Source of the DNA: Okapia johnstoni
Taxonomy: Eukaryota > Chordata > Mammalia > Artiodactyla > Giraffidae
Length of the DNA stretch: 64,000 bases
Direction: 5' to 3'
Assembly: GCA_024291935.2 (NCBI GenBank)
Contig: CM044317.1
Coordinates: forward strand, 67,074,730-67,138,729
Shown here: positions 1 to 12,318 of the stretch, in pieces
Numbering within the stretch: the first letter of the stretch is position 1
How the letters are laid out: every line of letters starts with the position of its first letter
Notes under the pieces: model-generated
What the model was told of the DNA's origin: nothing
Databases searched by the model: none
What the model saw: the letters and a program-made list of their open reading frames with translations, nothing else
Position numbers and translations under genes: made by a program

Positions 1-1296
1 AATTCCATAATATTGTTTTTAATGGCTTGCAGTTAACACCCTGATGCTTGTGAATGGGAGATTTCATAAAGGTATGTTTGGGGAGACGCAGTGGAGTGCC
101 AAGTGTCTACTAAGAATTAGTCCTTTATTCAAACATTATTATTTTCTTGTTAGCTTCACTGGACATTTATATCTAACAGTCACTACATAAATCTGGAAAT
201 TAATAAAACAGAACCTCAACACAAGAGAGTGATCACTTTACATGTCTTTGTTCTAAAGCTGATTTAATGTCCCTGAGTATATAAGAACCATTTTACGAGC
301 AGACAACTTCTATGTTTTATTTCCAGTACCACCTAGTGTATTTTGTACTTTAACATACATCTGATTTAGATTGTCTCCACCTGATTAAACAGCTTAAAAA
401 CAAAAAAAAGGCCCGTTTAGGAGTGCTTTTCAGCCCCAGTCTAGAAAAGTAAATATTTCCATTTAAAAGAATTGTACCATATGAAAATAAGTAAGTTTTA
501 GAAGTCCAATCAGTTTTGTGGTGTTCTCTGGCAAGCTTGTCATAAAATAAAGGTCAGCCTTTCAGAATTTATTAGAAATTGCCAAACCTTTTAATCTGTG
601 ATGAAATAAAGAGACAAAAAGCCAAATTTACTATATACATGTGTGTTCCTGAAAACTACGCAATAAATCTTCCATTTTATTACTAAAAACAGCAATTTAA
701 ATTCTTCCAAAAAGCTCGCCTATTTGGAGGAATAATGTGGTCACTACTCTTGTAAAAAATCACTTTTTGAGGTACCTATTTTGTAACGTTATATTTTAAC
801 AAAGCCAATTAGGAGTGTAGTACAAAGATTTATTAATTTTTAATCACTTAAGTAATAAGCAATAAATGATATGAGTTTGCAACAGCACAACTTATTACTA
901 CAAAATAATTATTTTCCTTGATGAAAGAAATAGAAAAAAAAAGTTTGGTTGATATTTGCATTTGACTCTTCAAGCCATAGTTGCCAATAAGCTAAGAAGG
1001 CTAGAGGGATATTTTCAGCAGTGTAAGCAAAATCCTAATTCAAGAGGTTGCTTTAGTCTACTAACTGTAGGGTCAGCATGTTAACAGTTTTTGTATGCAT
1101 AGCTGTTTCCCCATGTAAAATCATAAATGCCTTTCACATGTGTGGAGTCTCATGAAAATACTTTCCAACACTTAATGGAATTATAAACCTCGTTATCAGG
1201 ATAATTTCCTCTTTTTTTTTATTGTCCCTATTCACTCTCAGGTTTTCTTCTTATTACATTTGTGTTTTTCTTCTTGTAGGTAAATAAATGTGAGAC
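1..1296. other. AT-rich non-coding stretch
   Basis: I see no gene here, no recognisable young repeat and no reading frame worth naming. The DNA is AT-rich with short A and T runs. Unrecognised old repeats cannot be excluded by eye. Confidence 0.6.
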
Positions 1297-1596
1297 CTAG
1301 GTTTTATCAATGACAAAAAACCAACCAAACTGACCACATGGATCACAACCTTGTCTAACTCAATGAAACTACGAGCCATGCCACGTAGGGCCACCCAAGA
1401 CAGATGGGTCATGGTGGAGAGTTATGACAAAATGTGGTCCACTGGAGAAGGGAATGGCAAACCACTTCAGTATTCTTGCCTTGAGAACCCTAAGAACAGC
1501 ATGAAAAGGCAAAAGACATGAACTGAAAGATGAACTCCCCAGGTCAGTAGATGCACTGGAGAAGAGTGGAGAAATAACTCTAGAAAGAGTGAAGAG

Positions 1597-4500
1597 ATGG
1601 AACCAAAGCAAAAACAGCACCTAGTTGTGGATGTGACTGGTGATGGAAATAAAGTCCAGTGCTGTAAAGAACAATATTGCATAGCAACCTGGAATGTCAG
1701 GTCCATGAATCAAGGTAAATTGGAAGTGGTCATAACAGGAGATGGCAAGAGTGAACATAGACATTCTAGGAATCAGTGAACTAAAATGGACTGGAATGGG
1801 TGAATTTAATTCAGATGACCATTATATCTACTACTGTGGGCAAGAATTCCATAGAAGAAATGGAGTAACCTTATAATCAACAAGAGAGTCCAAAATGCAG
1901 TACTTGCATGCAATCTCAAAAATGAAAGAATGATCTCTGTTCGTTTCCAAGGCAAACCATTCAATATCACAATAATCCAAGTCTATGCCCCAACCACTAA
2001 TGCTGAAGAAGCTGAAGTTGAACAGTTCTGTGATGACCTATGAAATCTTCTAAACTTAACACATAAAAAAGATGTCCTTTTCATCATAGGGAACTGGGAT
2101 GCAAAAGTAGGAAGTCAAGAGATACCTGGAGTAACAGGCAAGTTTGGCCTTGGAGTACAAAATGAAGCAGGGCAAAGGCTAACAGAGTTTTGCCAAGAGA
2201 ACGCACTGGTCACAGCAAACACCCTCTTCCAACAACACAAGAGAGGACACTACACAAGAACATCACCAGAAGGTCAATATTGAAATCAGACTGATTGTAT
2301 TTTTTGCAACTGAAGATGGAGAATTTCTTTACGGTCAGCAAAAACAAGACCAGGAGCTGACTGTGGCTCAGATCATGGACTCCTTATTGCCAAATTCAGA
2401 CGTAAATTGAAGAAAGAAGGGAAAACCACTAGACCCTTCAGGTATGACCTAAATCAAATGAAATCCCTTATGATTATACAGTGGAAGTGACAAATAGATT
2501 CAAGGGATTAGATCTGATAGAGTGCTTGATGGACTATGGGCAGATGTTCGTTACACTGTACAGGAGGCAGTGATCAAGACCATCTCCAAGAAAAAGAAAT
2601 GCAAAAAGGAAAAATGGTTGTCTGAGGAGGCCTTACAAATATCTTAGAAACAAAGAGAAGTGAAACACAAAGGAGAAAAGGAAAGATATACCCATTTGAA
2701 TGCAGAGTTCCAAAGAATAGCAAGGAGAGATAAGAAAACCTTCCTAAGTGATCAACGCAAAAAAATAGAGGAAAATAATAGAATGGGAAAGACTAGAGGT
2801 CTCTTCAAGAAAATTAGAGATACCAAGGGAACATTTCATGCAAAGATGGGCATAATAAACGACAGAAAGAGTATGGACCTAACAGAAGCAGAAGATATTA
2901 AGAAGAGGTGGCAAGAATACACAGGAAGTGTGGAAGTGTGAAAGTTGCTCAGTCGTGTCTGACTCTTTGTTTCCCCATGGACTGTACTGTTTGTGGAATT
3001 CTCTAGGCCATAATACTGGAGTGGGTAGCCTTTCCCTTCTCCAGGGGATCTTCCCAACCCAGGGATCAAACTCAGGTCTCCCACATTCCAGGTGGATTCT
3101 TTACCAGCTGAGCCACAAGGGAAACCCAAGAATACACAGAAGAACTATATAAAAAAGATCTTCATGACCCAGGTGACCACGATGGTGTGAGCACTAACCT
3201 AGAGCCAGACATCCTAGAGTGCGAAATCAAGTGGGCCTTAGGAAGCATCACTATGAACAAATTTAGTGGAGGTGATTGAATTCCAGCTAAATTATTTCAA
3301 ATCCTAAAAGACGATGCTGTAAAAGTGCTATACTCAATATGTCAGCAAATTTGGAAAACTTAGCAGTAGCCACAGGCCTGGTAAAGTCAGTTTTCATACT
3401 AATCCCAAAGAAAAGCAATGCCAAAGAGTGTTCAAACTAACACACAATTGCACTCACCTCACACAATAGCAAAGTAAGATTCAACATTCTCCAAGCTAGG
3501 CTTCAACAGTACATGAACCGAGAACTTCCAGATGTGCAAGCTGGATTTACAAAAGTCAGAGGGACTAGAGTTCAAATTGCCAACATCCGTTGGATCATAG
3601 AAAAAGCAAGAGAATTTCAGAAAAACATCTACTTTTGCTTCATTGAATGCACCAAAGCCTTTGACAGTGTGGATCACAACAAACTGGAAAATTCTTAAAG
3701 TGATGGGAATACCAGACCACCTTATCTGCCTCCTGAGAAATCTGTATGCAGGTCAAGAAGGAACAGTTAGAATTGGACAGGGCACAACAGACTGGTTCCA
3801 AATTGGGAAAGGAGTACAACAAGGCTGTATATTGTTACCCTGCTTGTTTATCTTATATGCAGTGTACATCATGCAAATATGCAGAGTACATCGTGAGAAA
3901 TGCTGGGCTGGAAGAAGCACAAGCTGGAATCAAGATTGCTGGGAGAAATATCAATAGCCTCACATATTCAGATGACACCACCCTTATGGCAGAAAGTGAA
4001 GAAGAACTAAAGAGACTCCTGATGAAAGTGAAAGAGGAGAGTGAAAAAGTTGGCTTTAAGCTCAACATTCAGAAAACTAAGATCATGGCATCCTGTCCCA
4101 TCACTTCATGGCAAATAGATGGGGAAACAGTGGAAACAGTGTCAGACTTTATTTTTCTGGGGTCTGAAATCACTGCAGATGGTGATTGCAGCCATGAAAT
4201 TAAAAGACACTTACTCCTTGGAAGGAAAGTTATGACCAACCTAGACAACATATTAAAAAGCAGAGACATTACTTTGCCCCCAAAGGTCCATCTAGTCAAG
4301 GCTATGGTTTTTCCAGTGGTCATGTATGGATGTGAGAGTTGGACTATAAGGAAAGCTGAGCACCAAAGAATTGATGCTTTTGAACTGTGGTGTTGGAGAA
4401 GAGTCTTGAGAGTCCCTTGGACAACAAGGAGATCAGTCAATCCTAAAGGAAATGAGTCCTGAATACTCATTGGAAGGACTGATGCTGAAGCTCCGATATT

Positions 4501-4720
4501 TTGGCCAACTGTTACAAAGAACTGACTCCTTAGAAAAGATTCTGATGCTGGGAAAGATTGAAGGCAGGAGGAGAAGAGGATGACAGGGAATGAGATGGCT
4601 GGATGGCATCACCGACTCAATGGACATGTGTTTGAGGAAGCTCTGGGAGTTGGTGATGGACAGGGAAATCTGGCGTGCTGCAGTCTTTGGGGTTGCAAAA
4701 GTCGGACACGACTGAGCAAC
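1597..4720 (+). pseudogene. BovB-1 ORF2 remnant (endonuclease + reverse transcriptase)
   Basis: This is the decayed polyprotein of BovB-1. An APE-type endonuclease comes first (TWNVRSMNQGK near 1688; the Asp/Asn motif near 2090). A lysine-rich linker follows (2660-2930), then a reverse transcriptase. The longest open piece (3746-4462) spans fingers, palm and the C-terminal zinc-knuckle-like region with CESW, FELWCWRRVLRVPW. The polymerase box reads YSDD at 3965-3976, where the copy at 36253 has YADD. The endonuclease box reads GNWDAKVG instead of GDWNAKVG, so both key residues are changed. A 22-bp tandem duplication at 3856-3899 and the SINE at 2925 further disrupt the frame. No function is expected. 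Confidence 0.9.
2925..3126 (-). mobile_element. Bov-tA SINE nested in BovB-1
   Basis: Read on the minus strand it starts with the Bov-tA head (tttcccttgtggctcagc) and ends in the BovB-like tail (gactgagcaactttcac). The target caagaatacacag is duplicated exactly at 2912-2924 and 3127-3139. This proves insertion into an already resident BovB coding region. Confidence 0.95.
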
Positions 4721-5060
4721 TGAACTGAACTGAACTAGGCTGTATCTTAGTGTGAAAAGAATTCTCAAGAAATAATGAATTAGACTAACTTAATGGTAGA
4801 TGGAAGAAAATCTAGTGTCTTTTGAATTCTTTATCTTTGCAAAATTTACCCTATTTATATCGTAATTTATCTATGTATTATCCACCTATACCTGCTACTT
4901 TAAAACAATTGCTTTATGAATGGTTTTTTTGTTGTTTATTTTGTTTTTTTGGTGGGTGGGGGCACAAACCACCCTAGGTCTGATGCATTTCTATCAAATT
5001 CCAAGGCCCTAGTCCAACAAGATTCAGTTAACCATTTATTGCATTCTCTATACTGCGTTT

Positions 5061-5281
5061 CTGAGGGTTTCCCTGGTGGCTCAGTGGTAAAGAATCTGCC
5101 TGCCAGTGCAGGAGATGTGGGTTTGATCCCTGAGTTGGGAAGATCCCCTGGAGAAGGAAATGGTAAGCCACTCCAATATTCTTGCCTGGGAAATCCCATG
5201 GACAGGGGAACCTGGAGGGCTACAGTCCATGGGGTCACAATGAGTTGGACACGACTTAGCAACTAAGCAACAACATCAGCA
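5061..5281 (+). mobile_element. Bov-tA SINE
   Basis: The tRNA-like head gggtttccctggtggctcag is followed by box-B-like ggtttgatccctg and the BovB-related tail ending gacttagcaactaagc. TSD atactgcgttt / atactgcattt lies at 5050-5060 and 5282-5292 (one mismatch). Confidence 0.93.
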
Positions 5282-5292
5282 ATACTGCATTT

Positions 5293-8004
5293 TTCTCTTG
5301 CCAAGGATTATACTTGTGATTGGAGATACCAAATCAATATGACATGGACTTCACACTTTGTGAAACTCAGTTTAATTGGAAGAGAAGTAGAGAGTGAGGA
5401 CAAAAACTATAAATATATAACTACATCAATATAGAAATCACACACACAACATTAATAAAAGGTGTTGGTGGGGATATAATGCAAACTGAAAGCTTATAGA
5501 TGACAAGTAATTGAGATATAATAATCAATATTACATTGCCAAGGTGGAAGGAGGGGAACTGTATATTGTGAAAATCCAAAGGCCACTTTGGGTTTTGGTA
5601 TCCACAGGAATCCTGCAACCACCCCTCAACCCCCGTAGATATTGAGTGGCTACTATATTCAGTGTAAGTAAGACCTTTATTATACATTTATTATATCCAG
5701 TTTGGGGTCCTACAACTTAAGTGAAATTCAGAGACCTTGAATAAGATGTAATGAGAAAACAAATATAGGTACATTCAAATATGAGAAACTCTGTTTGGTC
5801 AGAAATGCTTATATAAATTGCAATTATTTGTACTGGAGAAGGAACTAGTGGAATGAATATGTGTAACTTTTAAATATATGACAATATATATTTTAAAAAG
5901 AACAGTTTTCTTTAATATAATCAGTACAGAGAAAAGAAACCTTTTTAGAAGCGTGCAGAAGTCCATGCTAGTCATTAGGAAAACCATTACAAAGTGTGAA
6001 AGTTGAGAGTGACTGGAGAAACCCAATAAGAATGATCAAAGGCCAAGAAGGAGTCCGGGGGGAAAAACTAAAGTAACAGCACCGTTTCAGCTGGAAGAGA
6101 GAGAGGCACACCTTTGTTCACACAGCCAAGGAGACTGGAGGGCAGCTCATTGGTTGCCCTGGCCTTCCTTTCTGCCAGTTGCCACGTTAGTAAAATATGA
6201 ATGTAATGAAGCAATTCTAGCCTGAGTCCAGATCTAACCCATTCAGACAGAATGACTCACACATTCTCTGTTCCATATTTGCCCCAATGACAGAAAAGTG
6301 GGAGCTGGGGGTGAGGAAAGCAGTTGCATTTGAGTTTTAGTGAGATATTCAGTGTGTCTCTGTGATGATGAAGTTATAGTTCTGTCCATATGTTTTTCTT
6401 TTCATACCAGAGCTGGAAAGGATGAGACAGATTAGGGAGGCCTGGCAGCGGTTGAGCAGGAGAGTGAGTTAGTCTTGATGTTCCTAAATTCTTTCAGTTC
6501 CTCATTGGCCCTTTTCCCACAGTAAGGGATTAGCCTGGCTTTTGTTGAGAAAATAGGTCTCAAAAGACGATGTGTCCTTACTTAAAATTGACTCAATCCG
6601 TTGTTTTGACTTATGAAAAATGAATTATTTTGGTAATAGGTAGTCATTTTCCACATATCAAGAGACAGAAAATACCAAGAATACTGAAGAAAGCTATGTA
6701 ATGTTAGATGAGAACCTTCTATGCCTGAGGACTGTGAGAAAACAGGAATGAATTTATGAGATACCGTAAAATCTACTTTTCAACAAACATGAATAATTAA
6801 AATAAAAGAAAAATCTACCTAAGATGCTTTAAATTGGTCTTCATACAAATTACAGAAGTTTGCTGAGTAACATCAGTGCTGTAAGTGGGGTTAGGTCCAA
6901 GATGGTGGTGAACTGGAGATCTCCTGCCCTATCTTACAGAGCGGGATGAAGATCACTCCGCATCTGGGTCTGAAACCCTGAAGGAATGCTGGCTCCGGAA
7001 ACTGAAACCTGAAATATTAGACCTGTAAATCTGAATTTGTATTTGTAATTCTGATTAAAAAATAAAGACCCAAATTGGGTCAAACTAAAGGTGTTTGCCG
7101 AGGCCAAGTCTGCTTTGTAAAGCTACCCATTTGTGATTTCTGGTGACGATTGAGTCCTTGGTCCCTCATGGGTTTTGCAGCCAGATATGTTTCCACAGTC
7201 AACAACTTTCTAAAGTGCTTGAGAGCTTTACAAGTCATTAGCACTCTTGTGATTAAACTACACTGGGAAAGAAAGAGAAGAGAAGCTTAGAACCAGCTTT
7301 CTTGGAGCTGGACCAGTTTTCCTTCACAGGTACATTATGCCATGCCAACAGAGCAGAAATCCTGGGGGGAAGGTGAACGAGGTTCCTAACACCAGTGAGT
7401 GAATTAGGTCCTACCTTAGAAAAATGCCTGGAGAAAGTCCTGAATGCAGTCAGGTGGTTGGATTAAAAGAATCCTGAATTCTCCTTCCAGGCTTCGATCG
7501 CATGCGTGGCTCTGAGCGATTTCTGGCGATATACTTTATTCTCTCTCATGATAAAAATTCTCTCCTACCTTTAAAAAAACTTTTCTTCTGCTTTTGAGAA
7601 AGAATTTGTCTTTTCCCCCCTCACCCCCTCAAAGCCTTAAGTGAATACAAAGAAACTTTGCAACTCCTCCTAAATGGACAATCAGCCTGGAGTGTTTTTG
7701 TCTACGGATTTTTTAAATCATTGGATTGACCAACATTCCCGAATGATGCAAGTCTCTACCACTAAAGGTTTAATTCATACCTAAAATGTTGCCATTATTT
7801 AGGGTAATGACATATAATTAAGCCTGACGACTGTGTTCTCATGCTTTTCTATCAGTGATTCACGGCTGTTGTCAAAAAGCAGCTGCATATCAGAGCCTTT
7901 TTTGTTAAAGCCCTTGTTTGAAATACCCAACAAACAGGGTTTTCTTGATTCATCAGATTATGCAGGTAGTTCATGTGATTTTGCAAAAACCTGAGTTGAT
8001 GCCA
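5293..8004. other. Non-coding stretch, no recognised repeat
   Basis: No gene, young SINE or LINE is visible. The part at 6880-7085 has an AATAAA (7061) next to a 15-bp near-palindrome (gacccaaattgggtc, 7067-7081), vaguely like the end of a retroelement. I could not assign it to a family. Confidence 0.5.
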
Positions 8005-8070
8005 GGTTCCATTTACATCCACTGTAGGTTCCATTTACATCCACTGTAACTTCCATTTACATCCACTGTA
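8005..8070. repeat. Three tandem copies of a 22-bp unit
   Basis: The unit ggttccatttacatccactg+ta occurs at 8005-8026, 8027-8048 and 8049-8070. The first two are identical and the third differs at its first two bases. There is no spacer, so this is a minisatellite and not a CRISPR array. Confidence 0.95.
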
Positions 8071-9784
8071 ACATTTTTTTTTTCTTCTAGAGATGCTTAT
8101 GATGTTACCAGTAAGTTTTAAGTAAGAAAAAGAAAAATTTTGGTTTACACAGAACACATTCATTGCTGTATATTTCACAGTGCAACACTGTGGAAGAACT
8201 TAGGTTGTGGCATCTAAGATCCCAATTCTCCCACGGATTTGTATCAGTATTCTCGGGTCTCTTATGCTTCAAAAGAGGATAAATACACAGAATGACTTCT
8301 TCCAGAGGAGGTGACCCTCCTAGTACTTTTGTTACTGAAGATTCTAGCAGCAGGTTTCCATTTCTCTGCACATGAACTGCTAGAATAACGGATGTCTATT
8401 CTTTGGGTACTAAGCCAACTTACCGGATTAGCAGGAGTCAAAAACAAAATTGAACTCCTTTGGTGACACTCTGGTGTCCTCTCCTTTCTGTGGCAGCAGC
8501 TAGGCTTCTAGTGAACCAGAGGACTTGTTCTACAGAGAGAGCGTTTACTTGCTTCGACCCTTGGGGTTCAGTAAAAAGAAACCTAGATAGAGCTCAGGCA
8601 ACACAGACACTTTTAAAAGAAGGATTTGACTCTTCACGATTTAATGTAGAGGCGTAGAGAGAGAAAATAAAACAGGAAAACAACTTTGTACTTTTCAAAA
8701 GGAATTTTTCAACTTCAAAAAATTCTTTCTGACTGTTCAACATGTATCTCACAAAATACAGCTTCTTTTCAAAATTATTGTCAGGGACAAGACAGAGGTG
8801 TTTGTTTTCCTGGAACAGGAGGTAGAAAGTAAAAAGGGAAAGAGTGGGGACTCATGTGGTTTTTTACTTGAGGGAGAAAAAAAAAGAGTTTGATCATGAA
8901 AGAGGGATCTGTTTTCCCTAGAACCTGGGTAATTTCTCTCAGCTTTGGTTTGATTTTTGTAATGAATAGTTTAAACCTAAATTACAAGTTTAAATTAAGA
9001 GCTCTTAATCTAAAATCCTTTTAGTCCTAGCAAGAAATAATTTCAGGGATTCATGTGCTGTTGAAATTACTAGTCATATATTTTATTATGGTTAATCACA
9101 GCCACTATTAAAAGAGTGATAATAATAGATGTTTTTCTCTGCTAAGATCAGCTGGTGAAACTGTAGTTCTCACATGGTTGCAATGTTCTTGCTAATTATC
9201 TAATCATCAGGACAAAGATGTACAGGACTGGGCAGGTTGGAACAGCTCCTGTTGTAGGATTCCCAGTCAAAGTAAGAGTTTCGTAGACAGTGTGACCATT
9301 TATCATAAAATATGCTGAGTTATTCTAACTGCTGCCAGTTTGGAGAGTCAGTGCTATTATTTCTCTGAATAAGTGCTGTTAATTGAAATACAGGCAACAA
9401 CATTCTCAGTGATGCAAAATGATATTCATGAGCTTTTTCTCTATAATCCTTTCTTTTATTAGCCTCTAGTTGCTTATATCAACACATTTATCACTGTCAT
9501 TGAATTAATCCTCCCATTTCATGAAATCGCAAGTATTATTTGCATTTTATAGATGAATAAAACAAGATACTACTAAATCAAATGGCACCATGTGAATGCA
9601 TTTATTTATCCAGTGGTGTGAGCTAACTTCTTTGTTTTTAACTGACCTCACATTAGGTGTGTGTAGTTCACATTACAGCTTAATAGTGTATGTATTTCTG
9701 GCCAGAGCTCTGAATCTCTCAGAGTCTTGTTATCACTTTTGTAGCTTCTTTTTTGTCTCGTGGGAACACAACTTGGTCAGTGAA
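8071..9784. other. AT-rich non-coding stretch
   Basis: No gene or clear repeat is recognised. The part near 9490-9590 faintly resembles the core of an old MIR element, too weak to call. Confidence 0.45.
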
Positions 9785-9905
9785 ATGCTTCTCAAACAGT
9801 AGTGTACATACGAATAGCCTGAGGACTGTGTCAACATGCAGACTCCAGGACCCCTATGCTGATTCAACAGATTAGTGTTGGGATCCAGGAACTGGTTATT
9901 CACAC
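9785..9905 (+). mobile_element. MER5-like hAT-Charlie fragment
   Basis: The string ttctcaaacagtagtgtaca, the later gattcaacagattagtgttg and aggaactggttattca follow the order of the MER5A non-autonomous DNA transposon (ttctcaaac...gattcagtaggtctggg...). It is diverged. The family assignment rests on remembered consensus sequence. Confidence 0.6.
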
Positions 9906-9953
9906 ACAATGCACATCTTGTTTCTGATACAGATAGCTCACAGACAGCATCTT

Positions 9954-10072
9954 TTTCTTTGGCTGTACTATGCACCTTGACTGCAGGATCTTAGTTCCCC
10001 AACCAGGAATCAAACCCATGCTCCCTGCAGTGGAAGTATGGAGTCTTAACCGCTGGAAGGGAGGGAAAGTCC
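9954..10072 (-). mobile_element. CHR-type tRNA-derived SINE
   Basis: On the minus strand it reads gggactttccctcccttcca then a gttaagactcc block, a ggtttgattcctgg box-B-like block and an A-rich end. This is the cetacean-hippo-ruminant SINE pattern. A 17-bp TSD (ctcacagacagcatctt / ctcacagacagtatctt) flanks it at 9937-9953 and 10073-10089. Confidence 0.88.
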
Positions 10073-10276
10073 CTCACAGACAGTATCTTGATTTACCCTG
10101 ATCTAGTGTTAGTCTTGGGTGAAGAATTATTGGGATTATTTCTTCGCTATTTGATTTCTTAGAACTTATTACTCCATTTTAAGCTTTGGTTTATTTTTTT
10201 CCCACAAGATAGAAATTAGTTGAAATTCCTGTCTCAGAGGAGTCCTCTGAATTAACTGTTTGTGAAATGTTTAGAA

Positions 10277-10498
10277 GGGCTTTCCAGGTGGTGCTAGTGG
10301 TAAAGAATCTGTCTGCCAATGCAGGAGACATAAGAGGCATGGGTTTGATCCCTGGGTCAGAAAGATCCTCTGGAGGAGCGCATGATGACCTACTCCAGTA
10401 TTCATGCCTGGAGAATACCATAGACAGAGGAGCCTAGCAGGCTGTGGTCCATAGGTGTGCAGAGTCAGATATAACTGAAGTGACTTAGCACGAAACAC
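10277..10498 (+). mobile_element. Bov-tA SINE
   Basis: Head gggctttccaggtggtgcta, box-B-like gggtttgatccctgg, then the BovB-like tail ending gaagtgacttagcac. Diverged; no clear TSD seen. Confidence 0.9.
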
Positions 10499-11270
10499 GA
10501 GTTTGAATAGGTTGTGAAAATTTTCCTAGTTCTGCAGTCTCACATTTTGGTCACTATCTATTTTGTGCCCTGAAAACTTCAGTTTAATTGTCATTTGTGG
10601 AAGATAGTTTGAATACCCTGCTGTTAAAAGCAGCATGGTCAGGAAGAACATTAGAACATTTTAGTTTAAAAGATCTGGCTAAGTTTCAATTGTGAGTTTA
10701 GCTATAACTAGTTTGTTTTTGCACTTAAAAATAGGGAAAATATAAATCTACTCTGACTAAAGGATCTTTGAAATACCAAAGAAGATAATGTACATATAAG
10801 TAATTTATAAATGCAAATTTGCTATATAGTTGTAACAGTGACACTCAAATACTGAACACAGGCAGAATCACCTTATTGAAGACTTTATTTAGGGAGTCTA
10901 TACTTTTTAAAGTCTTCCTGAGCTGAGAGAAGTCTTACAGGGAACATGTGGGAACCCCTGGTTTTAAAAAAACTTCTCATAAGCAATCAGAAAGTAACTG
11001 ATGTGTGGGAGATTGAGAAGTGTATTCCTCTGAGTATTTCCAGGAATAGACTCACATAGTGTTTATATATTTTGTGAGAGAGTATTATTGGGAACCTGGA
11101 GAGTGGCCTTCAGTTGGGAAAAACAAGAGGTAAATTGAATCTATGATGTTACAGTTTCCTTTCTCTTTCCTGGGCCTCAGGTGCAGCGTAACTCCAGCTG
11201 TACATGTCTTCTTCTTCCTTTAATCTACCTGTTAACCTCGGCTATTATTAGGTTAACCCTAGTAGCCCTG

Positions 11271-11348
11271 TGGAACTTTGTACCATTATGATGATTTTAC
11301 AATCATATAAAACCTTTAAACCTTTGCTTTTAGTGAAAAATTTGAATT
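11271..11348 (+). repeat. 78-bp direct repeat, left copy
   Basis: It matches 12241-12318 at 69 of 78 positions without any gap and with a constant offset of 970. Homology stops abruptly at both ends. The family is unknown. The MLT1 LTR lies between the two copies. Confidence 0.85.
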
Positions 11349-11354
11349 TTCTAT

Positions 11355-11905
11355 TAACCCAAATTCACATGTTGAAGCCTAACCTCCAGTGCGGTGGTCT
11401 TAGGAGGTGGGGCCACTGGGAAGTGATTAGGTCATAAAGGTGGTTGTTTAGTCACTAAATGTCTGACTCTTTTGTGACCCCATGGACTGTAGCCCACCAG
11501 GCTCTTCTGTCCATGGAATTTTCTAGGCAAGAATACTGAAGTGGGTTGCCAGTTTCTTCTCCAGGGGATCTTCCCTAACCAGGGATCGAACACACATCCC
11601 CTGCATCAGCAGGTGGATTCTCTACTCCTGAGCCACCAGAGAAGCCCAATGAAGGTGGAGCCATCATGAACGGGATAAGGACTGTTAGAAAAGAGACTCC
11701 AAAGAGCTTCTTTCTCTTACTTATGTCATGTGAGAACACAACAAAAAAGCTATGAACCAGGAGGTGAGTCCTCGCCAGACAGTGAATCTATTGGTGACTT
11801 AATCTTAGACTTCCCAGACTTCAGAACAATGAGAAATAAATTTCTGTTGCCTATAAGCTACCTTGTCTGTGGTATTCTGTTATGGCAGTCAGAAAGGACT
11901 AAGAT
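11355..11905 (+). mobile_element. MLT1-type (ERVL-MaLR) solo LTR, split by a SINE
   Basis: The order of blocks is that of MLT1A/B: ttcacatgttgaagcctaac, taggaggtggggcc, gattaggtcat, then after the SINE catcatgaacgggataagga, catgtgagaacacaac, ccttgtctgtggtattctgt and ggactaagata at the 3' end. The first 30 or so bases are missing. It is an ancient LTR without retroviral genes. Confidence 0.85.
11444..11648 (-). mobile_element. Bov-tA SINE inside the MLT1 LTR
   Basis: On the minus strand it runs from gggcttctctggtggctcag to a BovB-like tail. TSD ataaaggtgg / atgaaggtgg lies at 11434-11443 and 11649-11658 (one mismatch), in LTR sequence. Confidence 0.93.
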
Positions 11906-12240
11906 ACCCTCCTTGATAGTAACACAGGTTTCTTGGGAGAATAGCCTCTGAAACAGCACATAATTCATATTTCACTGTGAACTGCCAGCCATACCATAAT
12001 TTCGACATATGGAATCTTTGGCAGAATGTCAGTAACCATGACTGTGATTGAGTACTCATGGAAACAGTGTCTTTGGATAATTTCAGGTTACTCAAATAAG
12101 CTTTGAAAGCAAGAATTAACTGTAATAACCAGAAATATAAAACCTACTGAGTATAAAATTTCATTCCTGGAAAGAAGAAAAAAAAATATGAGGGGTAAAT
12201 CTTTATCAATTTCACTTTTGCCTTTAAGAAGTAAAAGTTG

Positions 12241-12318
12241 TGGTACTTTGTACCATTGTGATAATTTTGCAGTCATCTAAAACCTTTAAGTCTTTGCTTT
12301 GAGTGAAAAATTTGAATT
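12241..12318 (+). repeat. 78-bp direct repeat, right copy
   Basis: Partner of 11271-11348 (9 mismatches, no gap). Flanking DNA on either side is unrelated to that around the left copy. Confidence 0.85.

Larger units (their letters stand above)
1309..4734 (+). mobile_element. BovB (RTE-type LINE) copy 1, nearly full-length body, dead
   Basis: The stretch runs from late 5' UTR sequence through an endonuclease region and a reverse-transcriptase region to the standard BovB tail of repeated TGAACTGAAC. A probable 12-bp TSD (ctaggttttatc at 1297-1308, ctaggctgtatc at 4735-4746, two mismatches) marks the ends. It lacks the upstream 5' UTR present in the copy at 31122. A Bov-tA SINE sits inside at 2925-3126. 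Many stops and frameshifts break the coding region. BovB copies move by target-primed reverse transcription and are thought to serve Bov-tA and Bov-A2 SINEs in trans. Confidence 0.93.

Noticed and set aside
3746..4462. A 238-codon open frame with reverse-transcriptase motifs
   Set aside because: It is the C-terminal part of the dead BovB-1 ORF2, out of frame with its upstream parts and with YSDD in the polymerase box. It is annotated as part of a pseudogene, not as a gene.
5065..5140. tRNA-like A and B boxes in Bov-tA and CHR heads, considered as tRNA genes
   Set aside because: They do not fold as complete tRNAs and sit at the 5' ends of SINEs. The same holds for all other SINE heads in the window.
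7061..7081. AATAAA next to a 15-bp near-palindrome, considered as an LTR or gene 3' end
   Set aside because: No LTR ends, TSD or upstream coding sequence could be found; such signals are common in AT-rich DNA.
8005..8070. Short regular repeats, considered as a CRISPR array
   Set aside because: The units are contiguous without spacers, only three in number, and the host is a mammal.
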